Source of the DNA: Calendula officinalis
Taxonomy: Eukaryota; Streptophyta; Magnoliopsida; Asterales; Asteraceae
Direction of reading: 5' to 3'
Assembly: GCA_963853835.1 (NCBI GenBank)
Contig: OY970825.1
Location: 82,297,942 to 82,361,941 of the forward strand
DNA: 64,000 nucleotides
Part shown: positions 46,505 to 57,769 of the stretch, one piece after another
Numbering within the stretch: the first letter of the stretch is position 1
How the letters are laid out: the number at the start of each line of letters is the position of its first letter
Notes under the pieces: generated by a model
Databases searched by the model: none
Told to the model about the DNA's origin: nothing
What the model saw: the letters and a program-made list of their open reading frames with translations, nothing else
Translations under genes and position numbers: made by a program

Positions 46505-46815
46505 AAGTGAGAGACGTCTATTTAAGACTGTAGACTTCAATCTTCCCAAAATATCCCGTGCGACTGGGAGACTTGAGCAGTACTAACTGAGAGCAGCACT
46601 AACGGAGCAGCATTAAGTGTTGAGCAGTACTAACGAGCAATAATAACAAGGTTGAGCAGTATTAACGAGCAGTAGTAAAAAGGTTTATAGCAGTAGTAAC
46701 AATAACGAACAATATTAACAAGGTGAGCAGCACTAACTCGGACACGTGACGGCATTCTAGTGGAAACGCACGGTCGTACACACAGTCGCACAGACTATTT
46801 TGAGAAGAATTGAAA
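46505..46815 (-). mobile_element. inverted-repeat element carrying GAGCAGTACTAA repeats
   Basis: Ends CTTCAATCTTCCCAAAATAT and ATTTTGAGAAGAATTGAA are inverted. Inside each, CCGTGCGACT or its inverse occurs. Between them lie ~12 units of GAGCAGTACTAAC/GCAGTAGTAAC, the complement of the TTACTACTGCTC units at 52.1 kb. No ORF. A GGTGACCAAA/TTTGGTCACC hairpin lies just outside (46872-46898). Confidence 0.75.
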
Positions 46816-47151
46816 TACAAGTATATACTTTGATCAGGAGAGAGAAAGCTGATGTGGCGCAGAGGTGACAGGGGTGACCAAACTGGGTTTGGTCACCCAT
46901 TACACACAGTAGCGACCTGCAACGGCAATAATTACTTATAATTCCATATTAGTTATTCCAAGCTGTCGTCTTTTTTTGTACAAAAAAGGTAGAAAATGAC
47001 AAGAAAGGAAGAGCACTTAACGTTGAAAACTTGAAATTTTGAAATTACCCAGCAAAGCAAAAGTCTTTTAATAAGGAAATTGACTCTGACTCCACCCTGA
47101 TTACAGGCATATAAGGAAATTGATGAACATGATTGAGTTATCACACCACAG

Positions 47152-50100
47152 ATGGCTTCATCAAGTGAAATTTCGGATTCAAATCTCACAAGTAAGCATT
47201 CATAATCCTCTTTAAATTCATCATTTATACGTGCTTACTCAATCATCCGATAATATATTCTTCATTTGACACCATGATCGTTTCAGACCAAATTCAGGAT
47301 GATAAAATTGATTCCAAATCCAAGTTAAATAATGAAAATGGCGGTTTAAGAAGCGATTATGAAGACGATGACAAGTATCCTAGTGGAGAATTTGAATATA
47401 AAAAACATGGCCTTTGGAAAAGCTTGGCAGTGAATTTACGCATGCTAATTGCTTTGCAAAGTGTTCGTAAGGGTAGCGTTTTGAACCTAAACTTACGTGG
47501 CAAGGTTAGGTTAATTTGGTTGTTTGTTCTTCAAGTTACAGTTCTAGTTACTTCATTATTTGATTGTATACATTTCTCGTCATAATTACTGCTAATTACT
47601 AGTCCAATAGCAAACACAGAACGTTTTGATATACAAATTAAAGCGAATGATGAATTTAATGTTGTCAATTTCAGATATCTGATCAGGTTAAGAGTCGATT
47701 CTCTTCTTCAGGCTTAACCCTACCACAAATATGTGAAAATCTATTAAAAGCAGCATATGATCCTCGTATATCTGGTATTTATCTCCATATTGAAACCCTA
47801 AAATGTGGATGGGCTAAAATTGAAGAAATTTGAAGACATATATTGGATTTTAGGAAGTCAGGTAAACCATTTATAATCAAAATTTCATTAAAACTATAGA
47901 TTAAACTAATGTTTGTTTAAATTCAATTTAGGGAAATTTATTGTTGCATATGCACCTGTTTGGCATGAAAAGGAGTATTACATTGGTTGTGCATGTGAAG
48001 AACTTTATGCTCCTCCAAGTGCTTATTTTACATTGTATGGTTTAACTCAGCAAGCATCATTTATTGGAGGTAAATTAAGATTTAATATTTAACTTTTTTT
48101 TAATATAATTCATAATATTAATTTTTAACTAGTGTGTTGTGTATAAAGGTGTATTTGAGAAAATAGGCGTGGAACCACAAGTGCAGAGAATTGGTAAATA
48201 TAAGAGTGCTGGTGATAAATTAATTCGCAAGAATATATCTGAAGAAAACCGTGAGGTTCTTACTACATTGCTTGATAATATCTATGAAAATTGGGTTGAT
48301 AAAGTTTGTCAAGCAAAAGGTATAGTTATTTTGTGGTTTTTCTACTGTAAGTAAACATTTTGAATTGTTTTTATTTTATTATTATTTTTTTTCAGGAAAG
48401 AAAAGGGAAGAAATCGAGAGCTTTATTAATGAAGGAGTTTACCAAATAGAGAAGTTGAAAGAAGATGGATGGATAACTGATATAAAATATGATGATGAAG
48501 TATACATATGAAAATATTTGTTCTTATACCTAATTATTTGATTTTGATTATTTAATACAATTTCCAAGCACCGTTTTTCAGGTTAGATCTATGTTGAGAA
48601 AAAGATTGGGCATTGCAGAAAAGAAAAAACTTCCGCTTATTGATTACAAGTAACAGTCTTACCTTTTTATTTAATTTATTATTTTATTATTTGCTTACGA
48701 AAATGATCCTTATTTCAGGAAATACTCAAGAGTTGGAAAATGGACATTGGGATTATCAGGTGGTAAGGATAAAATAGCAGTAATTAGAGCATGTGGTGGC
48801 ATAAGTCGTGTAAAAGGGTCGTTTTTGTCACCTAGTTCAGGCATCGTTGCTGAACAATTCATTGAAAAGATACGCAAAGTAAAAGGTATAAATTAAAAAA
48901 CATTTTCTTAATTATTGTACAGTAAATAAATAAATAAATAAATATTGTTTTATTTGTTTCCAGTGTCGAAAAAGTATAAGGCGGTTATCATTCGAATTGA
49001 TAGCCCTGGTGGTGATTCTCTTGCTTCTGACATGTAAGTACTTTTTTATATTTGTACCAGAAAATTATAATTTTTAATTTCTTTTTTATTAATTTTTAAT
49101 TTCTTATTAATTTAAAAACAGGATGTGGAGGGAAATCAGTCTATTGGCTGAACGTAAGCCTGTAATTGCATCAATGGCTGATATGGCAGCTAGTGGAGGA
49201 TATTACATGGCAATGGCAGCACATGCCATAGTCTCTGAGAATCTAACGTTGACCGGGTCAATTGGTGTTATCACAGGTCCAATATATTTTATTTAAATAT
49301 TTCATTTTATTTTATTTTATTTAAATTTTGTGGAAACCTGATTAGGCAAGTTCAATATGGATAAACTATATGAAAGGATTGGTTTCAACAAGGAAATAAT
49401 TTCAAAGGGACGATTTTCTGAGTTATATGCTGCTGACCACCGACCATTCAGGTTAGTAGATCCTTTATTTTTTTAATTTTTTTTTTAATTATTGGTGGTA
49501 ATTATGATCCATCTTCCTATGTGTAGACCTGATGAAGAGAAACTATTTGAGGAAGCTGCTAAGAACTATTATAAACAATTTCGCGATAAGGCAGCAAGTT
49601 CAAGATCAATGAGTGTATGTAGTTAGTAACTTAAGTAAATATTTAACTTTTAGTTATTCATTAATTACATAATTAGCAACTAATTAAGTGATTATGTATG
49701 TATTGCAGGAGGAAAAGATGGAGGAGTTTGCTCAAGGGAGAGTTTGGAGTGGTAAAGATGCAGCTTCACGAGGTTTAGTTGATGCAATTGGAGGCTTCTC
49801 TCGGGCTATTGCTATTGCCAAACACAAGGCCAACATACCTCACCGCAAAAAGGTCGGTTGATTTTTTTATTATTATTATTTTTTTTAAAAAGGTCAGGTT
49901 GATCTGGTTAATGGCCATGTTATATTTCTAGGCCAAAATGCATTTTAGTAACCTGAACTATTAAAGGTGCAGCAGCATGGTACCTTGAACTTGACAAAAA
50001 TGGTTGATTTAGTACCCTGGCTCGTTAATTTGATCGTGTTTTGTTTTACTTTATTTACTTTCATTTGAGCTTTTGACGGAATAAAAAATATACGGTTATC

Positions 50101-50696
50101 TCAATATATTGATAGTAGAAGCAAATCACGTGGGAAAACAAGATCAAACCAGTGAGTCAGGGTACTAAATTGACCATTTTGTCAAGTTTAAGGTACCATG
50201 TTGCGCCTTTAATAGTTGAGGGTAGTAGAAGAGCTACTCAGCTAAGTTCAGGGGTACTAAAATGCATTTTGGCGTATTTCTAATGGGTCAAACGGGTAAA
50301 ATAGGAAGAAAAAGTATAGCTAAAAAGGAAACGGGTCAAAAGTTTCCCAAAGTGTACTTTTAATGCATAAACCCTCACGAATCATATTATTTAAACAATT
50401 AGATTATTATTGAATATATTTTACAAACCAACTATAGTGATATTGGTTAATGTTGTTTCCAGGTAACTCTGGTTGAGTTGTCAAGACCATCACTGTCATT
50501 AAGAAAATTCCTATTCGGGGTAAGAAGCTCAGAAATTGGAATAGAAACAACATTAAAATCACTACAAGATTGTTTGGCATCGAGTAATGATGGGGTGCAA
50601 GCCCGAATGGATGACATCATGTTTCACGGATCAGAAGGATCTTCTTTTGCAGACCCTATTTTCGGTTTGCTAAAAGAATACGCACATTACCTATAA
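47152..50696 (+). pseudogene. SPPA: SPPA (plastid signal peptide peptidase A-like serine protease), one nonsense codon
   Basis: Fourteen exons by homology and GT..AG sites: 47152-47191, 47287-47504, 47675-47861, 47932-48069, 48149-48319, 48396-48499, 48582-48649, 48719-48885, 48964-49033, 49122-49276, 49346-49451, 49527-49614, 49709-49852, 50463-50696. Phases agree at every join. The catalytic Lys lies in RIGKYKSAGDK (exon 5) and the nucleophile Ser in AASGGYYMAMAA (exon 10). Both SppA halves are present to a normal C-terminus and TAA. Two defects: an in-frame TGA at 47831-47833 (exon 3, EEI-stop-RHILDF, where the family has Arg; fits CGA to TGA) and no plastid transit peptide before MASSSEISDSNLTN. 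The enzyme degrades membrane-linked peptides on thylakoids under light stress. The rest is so intact that the stop may be recent, or a read error. Confidence 0.9.
49931..50274. mobile_element. hAT-type MITE in SPPA intron 13
   Basis: 8-bp duplications TATTTCTA at 49923-49930 and 50275-50282. Ends GGCCAAAATGCATTTTAGTA and TACTAAAATGCATTTTGGCG are inverted, with homology continuing through ACTATTAAAGG.GCA and GGTACC for >100 bp. Length 344 bp. An 8-bp duplication fits hAT. Confidence 0.88.
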
Positions 50697-51190
50697 TAAT
50701 CTTAACTGCTTATACATTTTAATGAGTAAAGCTCGGTTATGAAGTATGTTAATTATATACCAAGATTTAAATTGCCTAAGATAAAGTATTTTGATGAACA
50801 AAATTAAGTTATTGTTGGTTGTTACCATAGATTGTTTGAATTAAGTGTGTTTCCGACATTTCTTTGTCACTATATAATGTTACATGTGCTGTATTGTTGA
50901 ATGTAGATGTTTATTAGTTTACTAGCAGGGTACCCGCGCAATGCGGCGGCGGGTACTCATAACTATATTTCGAAGTGACGACAGTACCGGTGGTGGTGAC
51001 AATAGCGATGGTGGTGACAATAGCGATGGTGATGAGTGGTGGTGCGTAGTGATGGTAGGTGCTGACATTAGTGATGGTAGGATCATATCCGAAATTGGCT
51101 TTTTTTGTGAAAGTAAATATGAGCCTTTTAAATAGAGAAATGATGGTTGAGTTCCGGTGACGTTAAAGCTTATATATATTAGTATCTGGA
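50697..51190. other. SPPA 3' region and GC-hairpin repeat end
   Basis: 50700-50920 is the likely 3' UTR and downstream DNA. At 50921-50955 ACTAGCAGGGTACCCGCGCA followed by ATGCGGCGGCGGGTA forms a hairpin like a repeat-element terminus. Then (GGTGGTGACAATAGCGAT)2 at 50990-51030. Confidence 0.45.
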
Positions 51191-51194
51191 ATAA

Positions 51195-51330
51195 ATCAAA
51201 ATAATCAATTAGTTGAAGTGGTTAACATACAGTGATTACTTAGGAGAGGTCTTGTGTTCGAATCCTTAAACTTAAAATTAAGGAGCTCCTTAAACTTACT
51301 AAAAGAGGTAGGCCTAAATGCATTACTAAG
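51195..51330 (+). mobile_element. tRNA-derived SINE
   Basis: A-box-like TAGTTGAAGTGGTTAA (51210) and a B box TGTTCGAATCC (51254-51265) with tRNA-like spacing. The end is not clearly defined. Confidence 0.5.
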
Positions 51331-51980
51331 TAGTAAGATATACCATGGCACATGTGTATATTTATGTTTTTCAATGTAGATCAAATTGTTAGGTTATAAC
51401 AACATTTACACCGCTAAAGTAACGCCGCATCGTTGTTGTCGACAAAAGGCTAATTTTCACGTGAAAATGGGTGTTTTAGCTTGAGCGATGAGTGGGAGGG
51501 TAATATGGTAAAATGACACCTAAGGCTCTTATACTTCGTATTAGGTAGAAATAAATCTGGTTGTTTCTGCTAAACACATAATCCAGCTGAGTTTTATAAG
51601 TTAAAAAATCGATATATTGTGTTAAGATGTGCCTGAGGTTTTTTTTTCCTCGCAGTGTTATGCTAGATGAGATTTGGAAGAAAAAAAATCATCCATGTGA
51701 AACATGTTTTCATTTGTTGTTCGACAAAAACTTTTATTTTTAGATAGAGAAATAGTATTGGTTCTTTTTTATTTCTTTCCCATATGTCTACTCATTTGAT
51801 CATTACAAATGTAAAGATCAATGGATGATATGAGAAAAGAGAATTAATGAATTACATATTTCAAGTTTAAAAGTGGTAAACATATGTGTATGGAGAAAAT
51901 GTATGAAGAAATATAATTTCTCTTCTAGATAATATCTACACTATAAAAAATGAGTGATTTTTAAATTTGGACCAAATGAA
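51331..51980. other. intergenic, no supported feature
   Basis: AT-rich DNA with only short ORFs. Confidence 0.3.
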
Positions 51981-51984
51981 ATAA

Positions 51985-52310
51985 AATTTCCCTTAGAATA
52001 GACTTAAGTTTCATTCCTTCTCAAAATACCCCGTACAACTCCACTAGAACGCCGCCACGTGTCCGAGTTATTGCTGCTCAATCTTGTTACTACTGCTTGT
52101 TAGTGCTGCTCAACCTTGTTACTACTGCTCTAAACCTTGTTACTACTGCTCGTTAATACTGCTCAATCTTGTTACTACTGCTCGTTAGTACTGCTGACCA
52201 CTTAGTTTTGCTCCGTTAGTGCTGCTCCGAGTTAGTGCTGCTCAAGTCTCCCAAGTCGCACGGAGTATTTTGAGAAGATTGAAGTCTATCAATCTTAAAT
52301 GAAATTCTCT
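51985..52310 (+). mobile_element. inverted-repeat element carrying TTACTACTGCTC repeats
   Basis: Left end TAGACTTAAG..CCTTCTCAAAATAC and right end GTATTTTGAGAAGATTGAAG then TCTA are inverted over ~45 bp or more. Between them are ~10 units of GTTACTACTGCTC / GTTAGTACTGCTC (52066-52245). The left end has CCACTAGAACGCCGCCACGT, shared with 13.5 kb and 46.75 kb. No ORF. Relative to the 46.5 kb copy it is in the opposite orientation. Confidence 0.78.
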
Positions 52311-53038
52311 TGCTAAAATTGGTGTAAATTGGTAACTAATTCATAAAAATTTATACAAACTTACCATCTAAACACAACGTAAATGTTCAAATACCATTCT
52401 TTAGTAAATTCTTATCAATATAATTTCTCTTGAATGGACCATAAATTAAAAACTTAGCCTAAGCCCGTTTGGCCCGAATCAAAGTACCGACAAAAGACCG
52501 GTCTCATGAACCGAACAATGATTTCTTCATCTAGTCATCTTATCGGTTTATTCTAAGCCATATTCGTTTCCTCTACCGACAAAAGAACAACACACGCAAG
52601 CCATGACATCACCCGTCTTCCATAGACAAACCCAAGGTGAATGGGCGGTTGAACAGGAATCGTGACGAAAGCGAATTTGAAAGGAGTACTTATAATACAA
52701 TCAGAACCAATCAATTAAATATAAAATACTGTTGAACCGGTGATTAGGAACCAGAAAAATCCAGTTTTCTAAGAAAATTGGAGAAACGAAATATACATGA
52801 AATTTTTCTATATTTTTTAAGAGTTTTGTTAATGACAGCTCTTAATTAAGAGGTGGTTACGTGCATAAATCGTATGTACTTTCAGTGATGAGGGTTGATT
52901 CCTAAAATAAAGGGGGCGGTTATTGATTATTGTACAAGTTTTTTATGTATATCTTGACTTCTTAGTGATCATTATCATTTTCCATCTTTTAAATATTTTA
53001 TCGTATTTATTTTGTATTCCTTTTTGTAGTATCATTTA
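52311..53038. other. intergenic with a GACAGCTC palindromic end trace
   Basis: GAGTTTTGTTAATGACAGCT at ~52821 resembles the end of the 59.27 kb MITE; its partner is missing. Otherwise nothing is supported. Confidence 0.35.
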
Positions 53039-53296
53039 TACTCCCCGACTCCCATAAAAAATTTACATTTCATTTGGACATAATATTTTAGGAGATAGTT
53101 AGTGGTGGGGTCCTTTGTAATACTTTTAGTTAAAATATAAGGTTAGATTAGAGAGAGAAAATGTTTTATTGGTGGAATGATTGGTAATAATATTATTTTA
53201 TTAGGTGAGCCTCCTAAATTTAAGAAATGTAAATTTTTTTTGTGGGACAAAATTTTAAGGAGAAATTTAAAATTTTTTTGTGGAACGGAGGGAGTA
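53039..53296. mobile_element. Stowaway MITE, uninterrupted copy
   Basis: TA-flanked ends CTCCCCGACTCCCATAAAAA and TTTTTGTGGAACGGAGGGAG. It is the clean form of the element split at 27613-28205. Confidence 0.85.
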
Positions 53297-53452
53297 TAAT
53301 ACTACTTTAACAATTATTAACCGGTTCAATAACTTAGATTTATTCACCGTGTTTAAAACATTAATTCACATTCTTGCCTTCAATCACCTTTGAAGAAGAT
53401 ATTTTATAGAAAAAAAGAAGGCTTTATAAAAAAATCTACATAGCTTATAAGC

Positions 53453-53460
53453 TATAAATA
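53453..53460 (+). promoter_or_regulatory. candidate TATA box of the UGT gene
   Basis: CTATAAATATC lies only ~20 bp before the ATG, which would leave almost no leader. The TTTATAAAAAAATC at ~53424 is the more likely box. Both are shown only by sequence. Confidence 0.35.
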
Positions 53461-53473
53461 TCAAACGTCCCCA

Positions 53474-54895
53474 ATGGCCAACTCAAAAACACCCGTCAAA
53501 AATTTTAAAATGTCTCATGACTCGACACGTGGCACACACTTACTGGTCTACCCTTTCCCAGGCTCCGGCCATATCATCCCTTTACTCGACCTCACCCACC
53601 TCCTCCTCCGCCGTGGCCTCACCATCACCGTCATCATCACCGCCGCCAACCTCCCGCTTCTCGACCCTCTCCTCTCCTCACACCCCTCATCACTACACAA
53701 ACTTCATTTCTCCGATCTAGAAATCAACAATCAATCATCTCATCCCCTTATCGCCAAAATTATTTCCTCCCAAAAATTGTTTGATCCCATCGTTAAATGG
53801 TTCAAATCCCACCCTTCACCGCCGGTAGCCATCGTTTCCGACTTCTTTCTCGGGTGGACTAGTGAACTTGCAACCCATTTGGGGATTCAGCGTGTGGTGT
53901 TTTCACCTTCGGGTGCTCTCGGTTCTTCCGTTTTTCATTCGTTGTGGCGGGACGTGGCGGAGATTACCGCCGGAAACAGTGACGGAGATGAAAACTTCTT
54001 GATTTCCTTCCCGGAGGTACCCACCTCGCCGGAATTTCGTTGGTGGCAGTTGTCACAATTGACCCGTTTATACAAAAAGGGAGACCCGGATTTCGAATCC
54101 TTTAGAAATGGAATGTTGGCGAATATGACAAGTTGGGGGATTATTTTCAACACATTTGAAGAGATGGAAGGTGTTTACATTGATTACACCAAGAAACAAA
54201 TGGGCCATGATCGGGTTTGGGCTGTAGGCCCATTACTTCCCGATGTACATGGCCCAATTGGTAGTACTGCACGTGGTGGGTCCAGTGCAGTGCCACCTAG
54301 TGATCTTCTCACGTGGTTAGACAAAAAGGATAATGACTCGGTCGTGTATATATGTTTTGGAAGTCGGTTCACGTTAAGTGAGACGCAAATGAACGCATTA
54401 GCAAATGCGCTCGAGCTTAGTAATGTTGGTTTTATTTTGTGTGTGAAGGCAAGTGACTCGAGCTCCATACCAAATGGGTTTGAAGAGCGTGTAGGTGATC
54501 GAGGGTTCATAGTCAAAGGTTGGGCCCCACAATTGGCGATACTAGGACATAAGGCCGTGGGATCGTTTGTGACTCATTGTGGGTGGAACTCGACATTGGA
54601 AGGTGTTGCAGCGGGTGTGATGATGTTAACATGGCCAATGGGTGCGGACCAATATGCAAATGCTAAACTATTGGTTGACCAGTTAGGTGTTGGGAAACGA
54701 GTTTGTGAGTGTGGGCCCGATGGTGTTCCTGACTCGATTGAGTTGGCTCGGTTGTTGAATGAGTCATTGAGTGGTGATCAACCCGAGCGAGTTAAGGTTA
54801 AGGAGCTAAGTCAAGCTGCAGCCAAAACAGTCGAAGAAGGAACTTCCAAAAGAGATTTGGACATGTTCATTAACCTCCTAACCCACCTCAAATAA
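53474..54895 (+). CDS. family 1 UDP-glycosyltransferase, UGT89-type
   Basis: Intronless, 473 codons, normal family length. N-terminal acceptor domain: HLLVYPFPGSGHIIPLLDLT with the catalytic His at residue 33, and the partner Asp in AIVSDFFLGWTSE (~residue 123). The full 44-residue PSPG sugar-donor box runs from WAPQLAILGHKAVGSFVTHC to PMGADQ. Its WNS, Glu and final Asp-Gln are intact; the terminal Gln usually favours UDP-glucose. It would glycosylate a small phenolic, flavonoid or similar acceptor in the cytosol; the acceptor cannot be told from sequence. An Ala/Ser/Pro-rich first third is codon-biased to C/G in contrast to the AT-rich flanks. No lesions seen. Confidence 0.93.
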   Translation: MANSKTPVKNFKMSHDSTRGTHLLVYPFPGSGHIIPLLDLTHLLLRRGLTITVIITAANLPLLDPLLSSHPSSLHKLHFSDLEINNQSSHPLIAKIISSQKLFDPIVKWFKSHPSPPVAIVSDFFLGWTSELATHLGIQRVVFSPSGALGSSVFHSLWRDVAEITAGNSDGDENFLISFPEVPTSPEFRWWQLSQLTRLYKKGDPDFESFRNGMLANMTSWGIIFNTFEEMEGVYIDYTKKQMGHDRVWAVGPLLPDVHGPIGSTARGGSSAVPPSDLLTWLDKKDNDSVVYICFGSRFTLSETQMNALANALELSNVGFILCVKASDSSSIPNGFEERVGDRGFIVKGWAPQLAILGHKAVGSFVTHCGWNSTLEGVAAGVMMLTWPMGADQYANAKLLVDQLGVGKRVCECGPDGVPDSIELARLLNESLSGDQPERVKVKELSQAAAKTVEEGTSKRDLDMFINLLTHLK

Positions 54896-56345
54896 ATTAA
54901 CTAAAAATAAAACATATATATTAGATGTTCGGTTCTTTAAGAATTAAGATATACCACACATATGTAAAGAATCTATCTTTTTGGGGTAAAAATCTGTTGT
55001 TTTGGTCAATTTGAGTCACTCGCATGATCATGTCTTTCTTTATCAATGTTTTATAATTATGACAATGTTTGGAGTATTAATCAACATAACTAATGTAATT
55101 AAATTAAGGGAAAATGATAACTAAGATCTTGACCATCCATGGGTTTAAACTTGTTATATTGGTAAGATTTAGAGTCTACAAAGTTTCTTTTAAATAATAA
55201 TTAAATACTTCAAGAGAAATTATTAAAACATTATTCAGTAACGCTACAAAAATGGAGGAAGAATCAGTTATTGATTCTAAGCCAACCATGTTTATTACTC
55301 CGTAATTACGTTATCCTAAACCATAACCTATAATGGAAACAAAGCGAGCCATGACGTCACTTTAAACATTAGTCGTATACTATATCATAAGAGAGAAATG
55401 TTAAGCGTAGCTAGAATGAAATAATCAAGTATAACCTTCTACTCTGATTTATTTGGATTACTGAAGCACCAAAGTAGTAATTAGGAGTCAATTGAGTCAA
55501 AACTTTTTAATGAAATTATGTTGTTTAATTATAATTTTGTCTTTAACTAAGATCAAGAGACAATAAGTTTGAACTGAGTTTAATATTTTTTATTCGAACC
55601 AGATCATTAGAAAGGTATAGATAGAGTATGATGAAATATGAGCAAATCTTACATGAAGATTTAGACCGAGTCTGAAATTGAACCAAGCATATCAAACATG
55701 ACCTAATTAATCTTAAAATCGTATATATTAATATTTATTATCAATAGAATAATAGAACTGAAACTGATTATGCCACAATTGGATTGCATTACCAAATAAC
55801 TGATGCATAATTGGACTTAAATAACAGAATCTTGATTGATCACAGCAATCCCACAGGGCGAACAGAAACCATATCAGTTCATGCATAATCATCTTCATGG
55901 TGCAATTTTCACTTACAGCTGCTGTCTTTCATAAGTTTTAACCCCATCAACACCAGTCTCATTAATTGAAAATTCTGGCCTTGAATTTGTAATTTTGAAA
56001 GTTTTTCCCTAATGAAAGCTTCATCATAGTCAAGGTTCTATTTTTATAACTTTTATACATGTAACAGATCAGAGTAACAGTCTACTAACTCCTAAACTTA
56101 TATAGAATTTTCAAGCAGCCAGTAATATCATAGAGCACATGTGACTTAATACAACTAAACACTCAACAATATTAACACCAAAATAGAGACAAAATAACTT
56201 GAATCATACTTTGATCTACAAATATAACTAGCTCAAAATTATGTTATCACATGCCAATTAATCAGATCAAACTACAAACGTCCCAATCCAAATACCAATA
56301 AATAATTATTGAATTCAATACAAAATTTTACGGCATGAATGACCT
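54896..56345. other. intergenic between UGT and DPH3
   Basis: AT-rich, no ORF of weight or recognised repeat. 54896-55000 is the UGT 3' end; the DPH3 3' UTR is near 56280-56345. Confidence 0.35.
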
Positions 56346-56594
56346 TTAAGCGACAGCTACCGGCTGTTGTTTCGCCGGTTCGATCGTCGTCTTTGATTTC
56401 TGTTCGGTGAAATCTTCCATGTTGTAAATAACCGTGATGTAAAGAGAACAGCTAGGGCACCGTGCAATTTCTTCACCGATCTTCAATTCATCTTTTGTAA
56501 TCTGAAACAAATCACCACAAGGACAAGGGTACGTGTACGCCTTAAGCTCCTCGTTCCACTCCATATCTTCGATCTCAACGTCGTCGTATGACAT
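56346..56594 (-). CDS. DPH3: DPH3 (KTI11), diphthamide biosynthesis zinc protein
   Basis: ATG at 56594 gives MSYDDVEIEDMEWNEELKAY, the canonical start; the GTG-initiated extension upstream is not needed. The CSL zinc finger uses CPCG and CPSC cysteines (YPCPCGDLFQIT.., EEIARCPSCSLYITVIYN). The length of ~82 residues fits the family, with a plant-specific Gln/Pro/Ala tail. DPH3 gives electrons to the Dph1/2 radical-SAM step on eEF2 and also supports Elongator tRNA modification. Intronless here. No lesion. Confidence 0.95.
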   Translation of the reverse strand: MSYDDVEIEDMEWNEELKAYTYPCPCGDLFQITKDELKIGEEIARCPSCSLYITVIYNMEDFTEQKSKTTIEPAKQQPVAVA

Positions 56595-56929
56595 CGGAAT
56601 AGTTGATTTCACCGGAAATTGAAATCGGTTGTGAGGCTAGGGTACGAAAAATCCGACTTACTGGAGTACAGATGCTGCTCTTATCTGAAGAACCAAACCG
56701 ATCTTTCAGATCTTGATAGAGTTTACGAATCAATACTCCAATTCCAGCCGAAAAAGAATGAGAGAAAGGTTAGGGCTAAATGCCGTTCGAGTATAAATTT
56801 AATGGACGGAGATAATTTTGGGCTAATTATAAAAAAAGTTACCATTGGGCCTAACTTGCAAGATGGGCCAAGATTGTTGATTTTTTAATTTCGTGGAAAA
56901 TTGGTCGGAAACTAGTAAAACTTTCCCGC
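56595..56929. other. DPH3 promoter and upstream leader
   Basis: An open plus-strand frame at 56619-56888 has no known motif and lies in the DPH3 promoter, so it is not called as a gene. Confidence 0.4.
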
Positions 56930-57120
56930 GAAAGATCCGATCCGAACAAACCGATCCGATCCGATCCGACCAAACCGACCCGATCCGGTTTGGACCGATT
57001 CTTGTACTCGTCGACTAAAACCGGTTCCAAAACCGAACCGGTTTGGACAAAACCGGTTTTAACCGGAGTTGACCAAAACCGATCCGGTTTTTGAAAAAAA
57101 ACCGGTTTGTGCACCTCTAA
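56930..57120. repeat. AACCGGTTT / CCGATCCGA palindrome cluster
   Basis: Repeated CCGATCC, AACCGGTT and GGTTTTGACC words in both orientations, ending GGTTTGTGCACCTCTAAT. It is similar to 23740-23930. Confidence 0.7.
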
Positions 57121-57504
57121 TTGTAAGGTTAGCAAAACACTTTTATTCTCTTTAAGTTAGTGTTTGGTCAAGATATCATGGGAGGACCTAGTATGATGCA
57201 CGGGGTTACCCGGATAACTCCTTAAATTTTTTGAATTAGTGTTAATTTTTTATTTTTAATATGGGTGACGCCCTTAACAAAAAAGCTCAACTAATATCCT
57301 TATGTAGTAAAAAAAATAATAGTATACGTTCTATTTAAATATTTGTTAAAAAGATAGCTTAAGAAAAATATAATTATATTTCAACAAAACTCAAGTAAAG
57401 TCCATTACTCATTATTTATTAAGTTTCTATTATTTATTGATTCTGAAACAGAGAAAATATTTTTATTTCCCTTTGATATATATAAGTTATTAAAGTTGGT
57501 TTTG

Positions 57505-57608
57505 GTTTTGCTGGTTTCAACTCCAACAGTTGAAAGATGGTTTCTGCAATGAAGCTTCTAAAGACAAATTTGCGCATTAATATGGATGATGAATTTCTGA
57601 ATCAATAG
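57505..57608 (+). pseudogene. hAT transposase C-terminal fragment (ZMYM1-like)
   Basis: LVSTPTVERWF then, one frame over, SAMKLLKTNLRINMDDEFLN ending at TAG 57606-57608. This is the C-terminal dimerisation region of plant hAT transposases of the zinc-finger MYM/TTF type. It is frameshifted, with no N-terminal part. It sits ~380 bp from a CCGGTT cluster that may be an end of the same element. Confidence 0.7.
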
Positions 57609-57634
57609 TTGATTTGTGGAGTAGGAAAAAACAC

Positions 57635-57769
57635 TTTTAGATGTTACAGTTAAAAGTGTAATCAATTGTTTTCAGAATATGAAAGAACGAAGAGCTAAGT
57701 TTTAGATGTTACAGTTAAAAGTGTAATTAATTGTTTTCAGAAAATGAAAGAACGAAGAGCTAAGTTTTA
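57635..57769. repeat. 65-bp tandem duplication
   Basis: TTTTAGATGTTACAGTTAAA then AGTGTAAT.AATTGTTTTCAG recurs at 57635 and 57700, with a third start at 57765; two nearly identical units. Confidence 0.9.

Noticed and set aside
56619..56888. An 89-codon plus-strand gene upstream of DPH3
   Set aside because: It lies in the DPH3 promoter/leader, has no motif, and its start is not an obvious ATG context.
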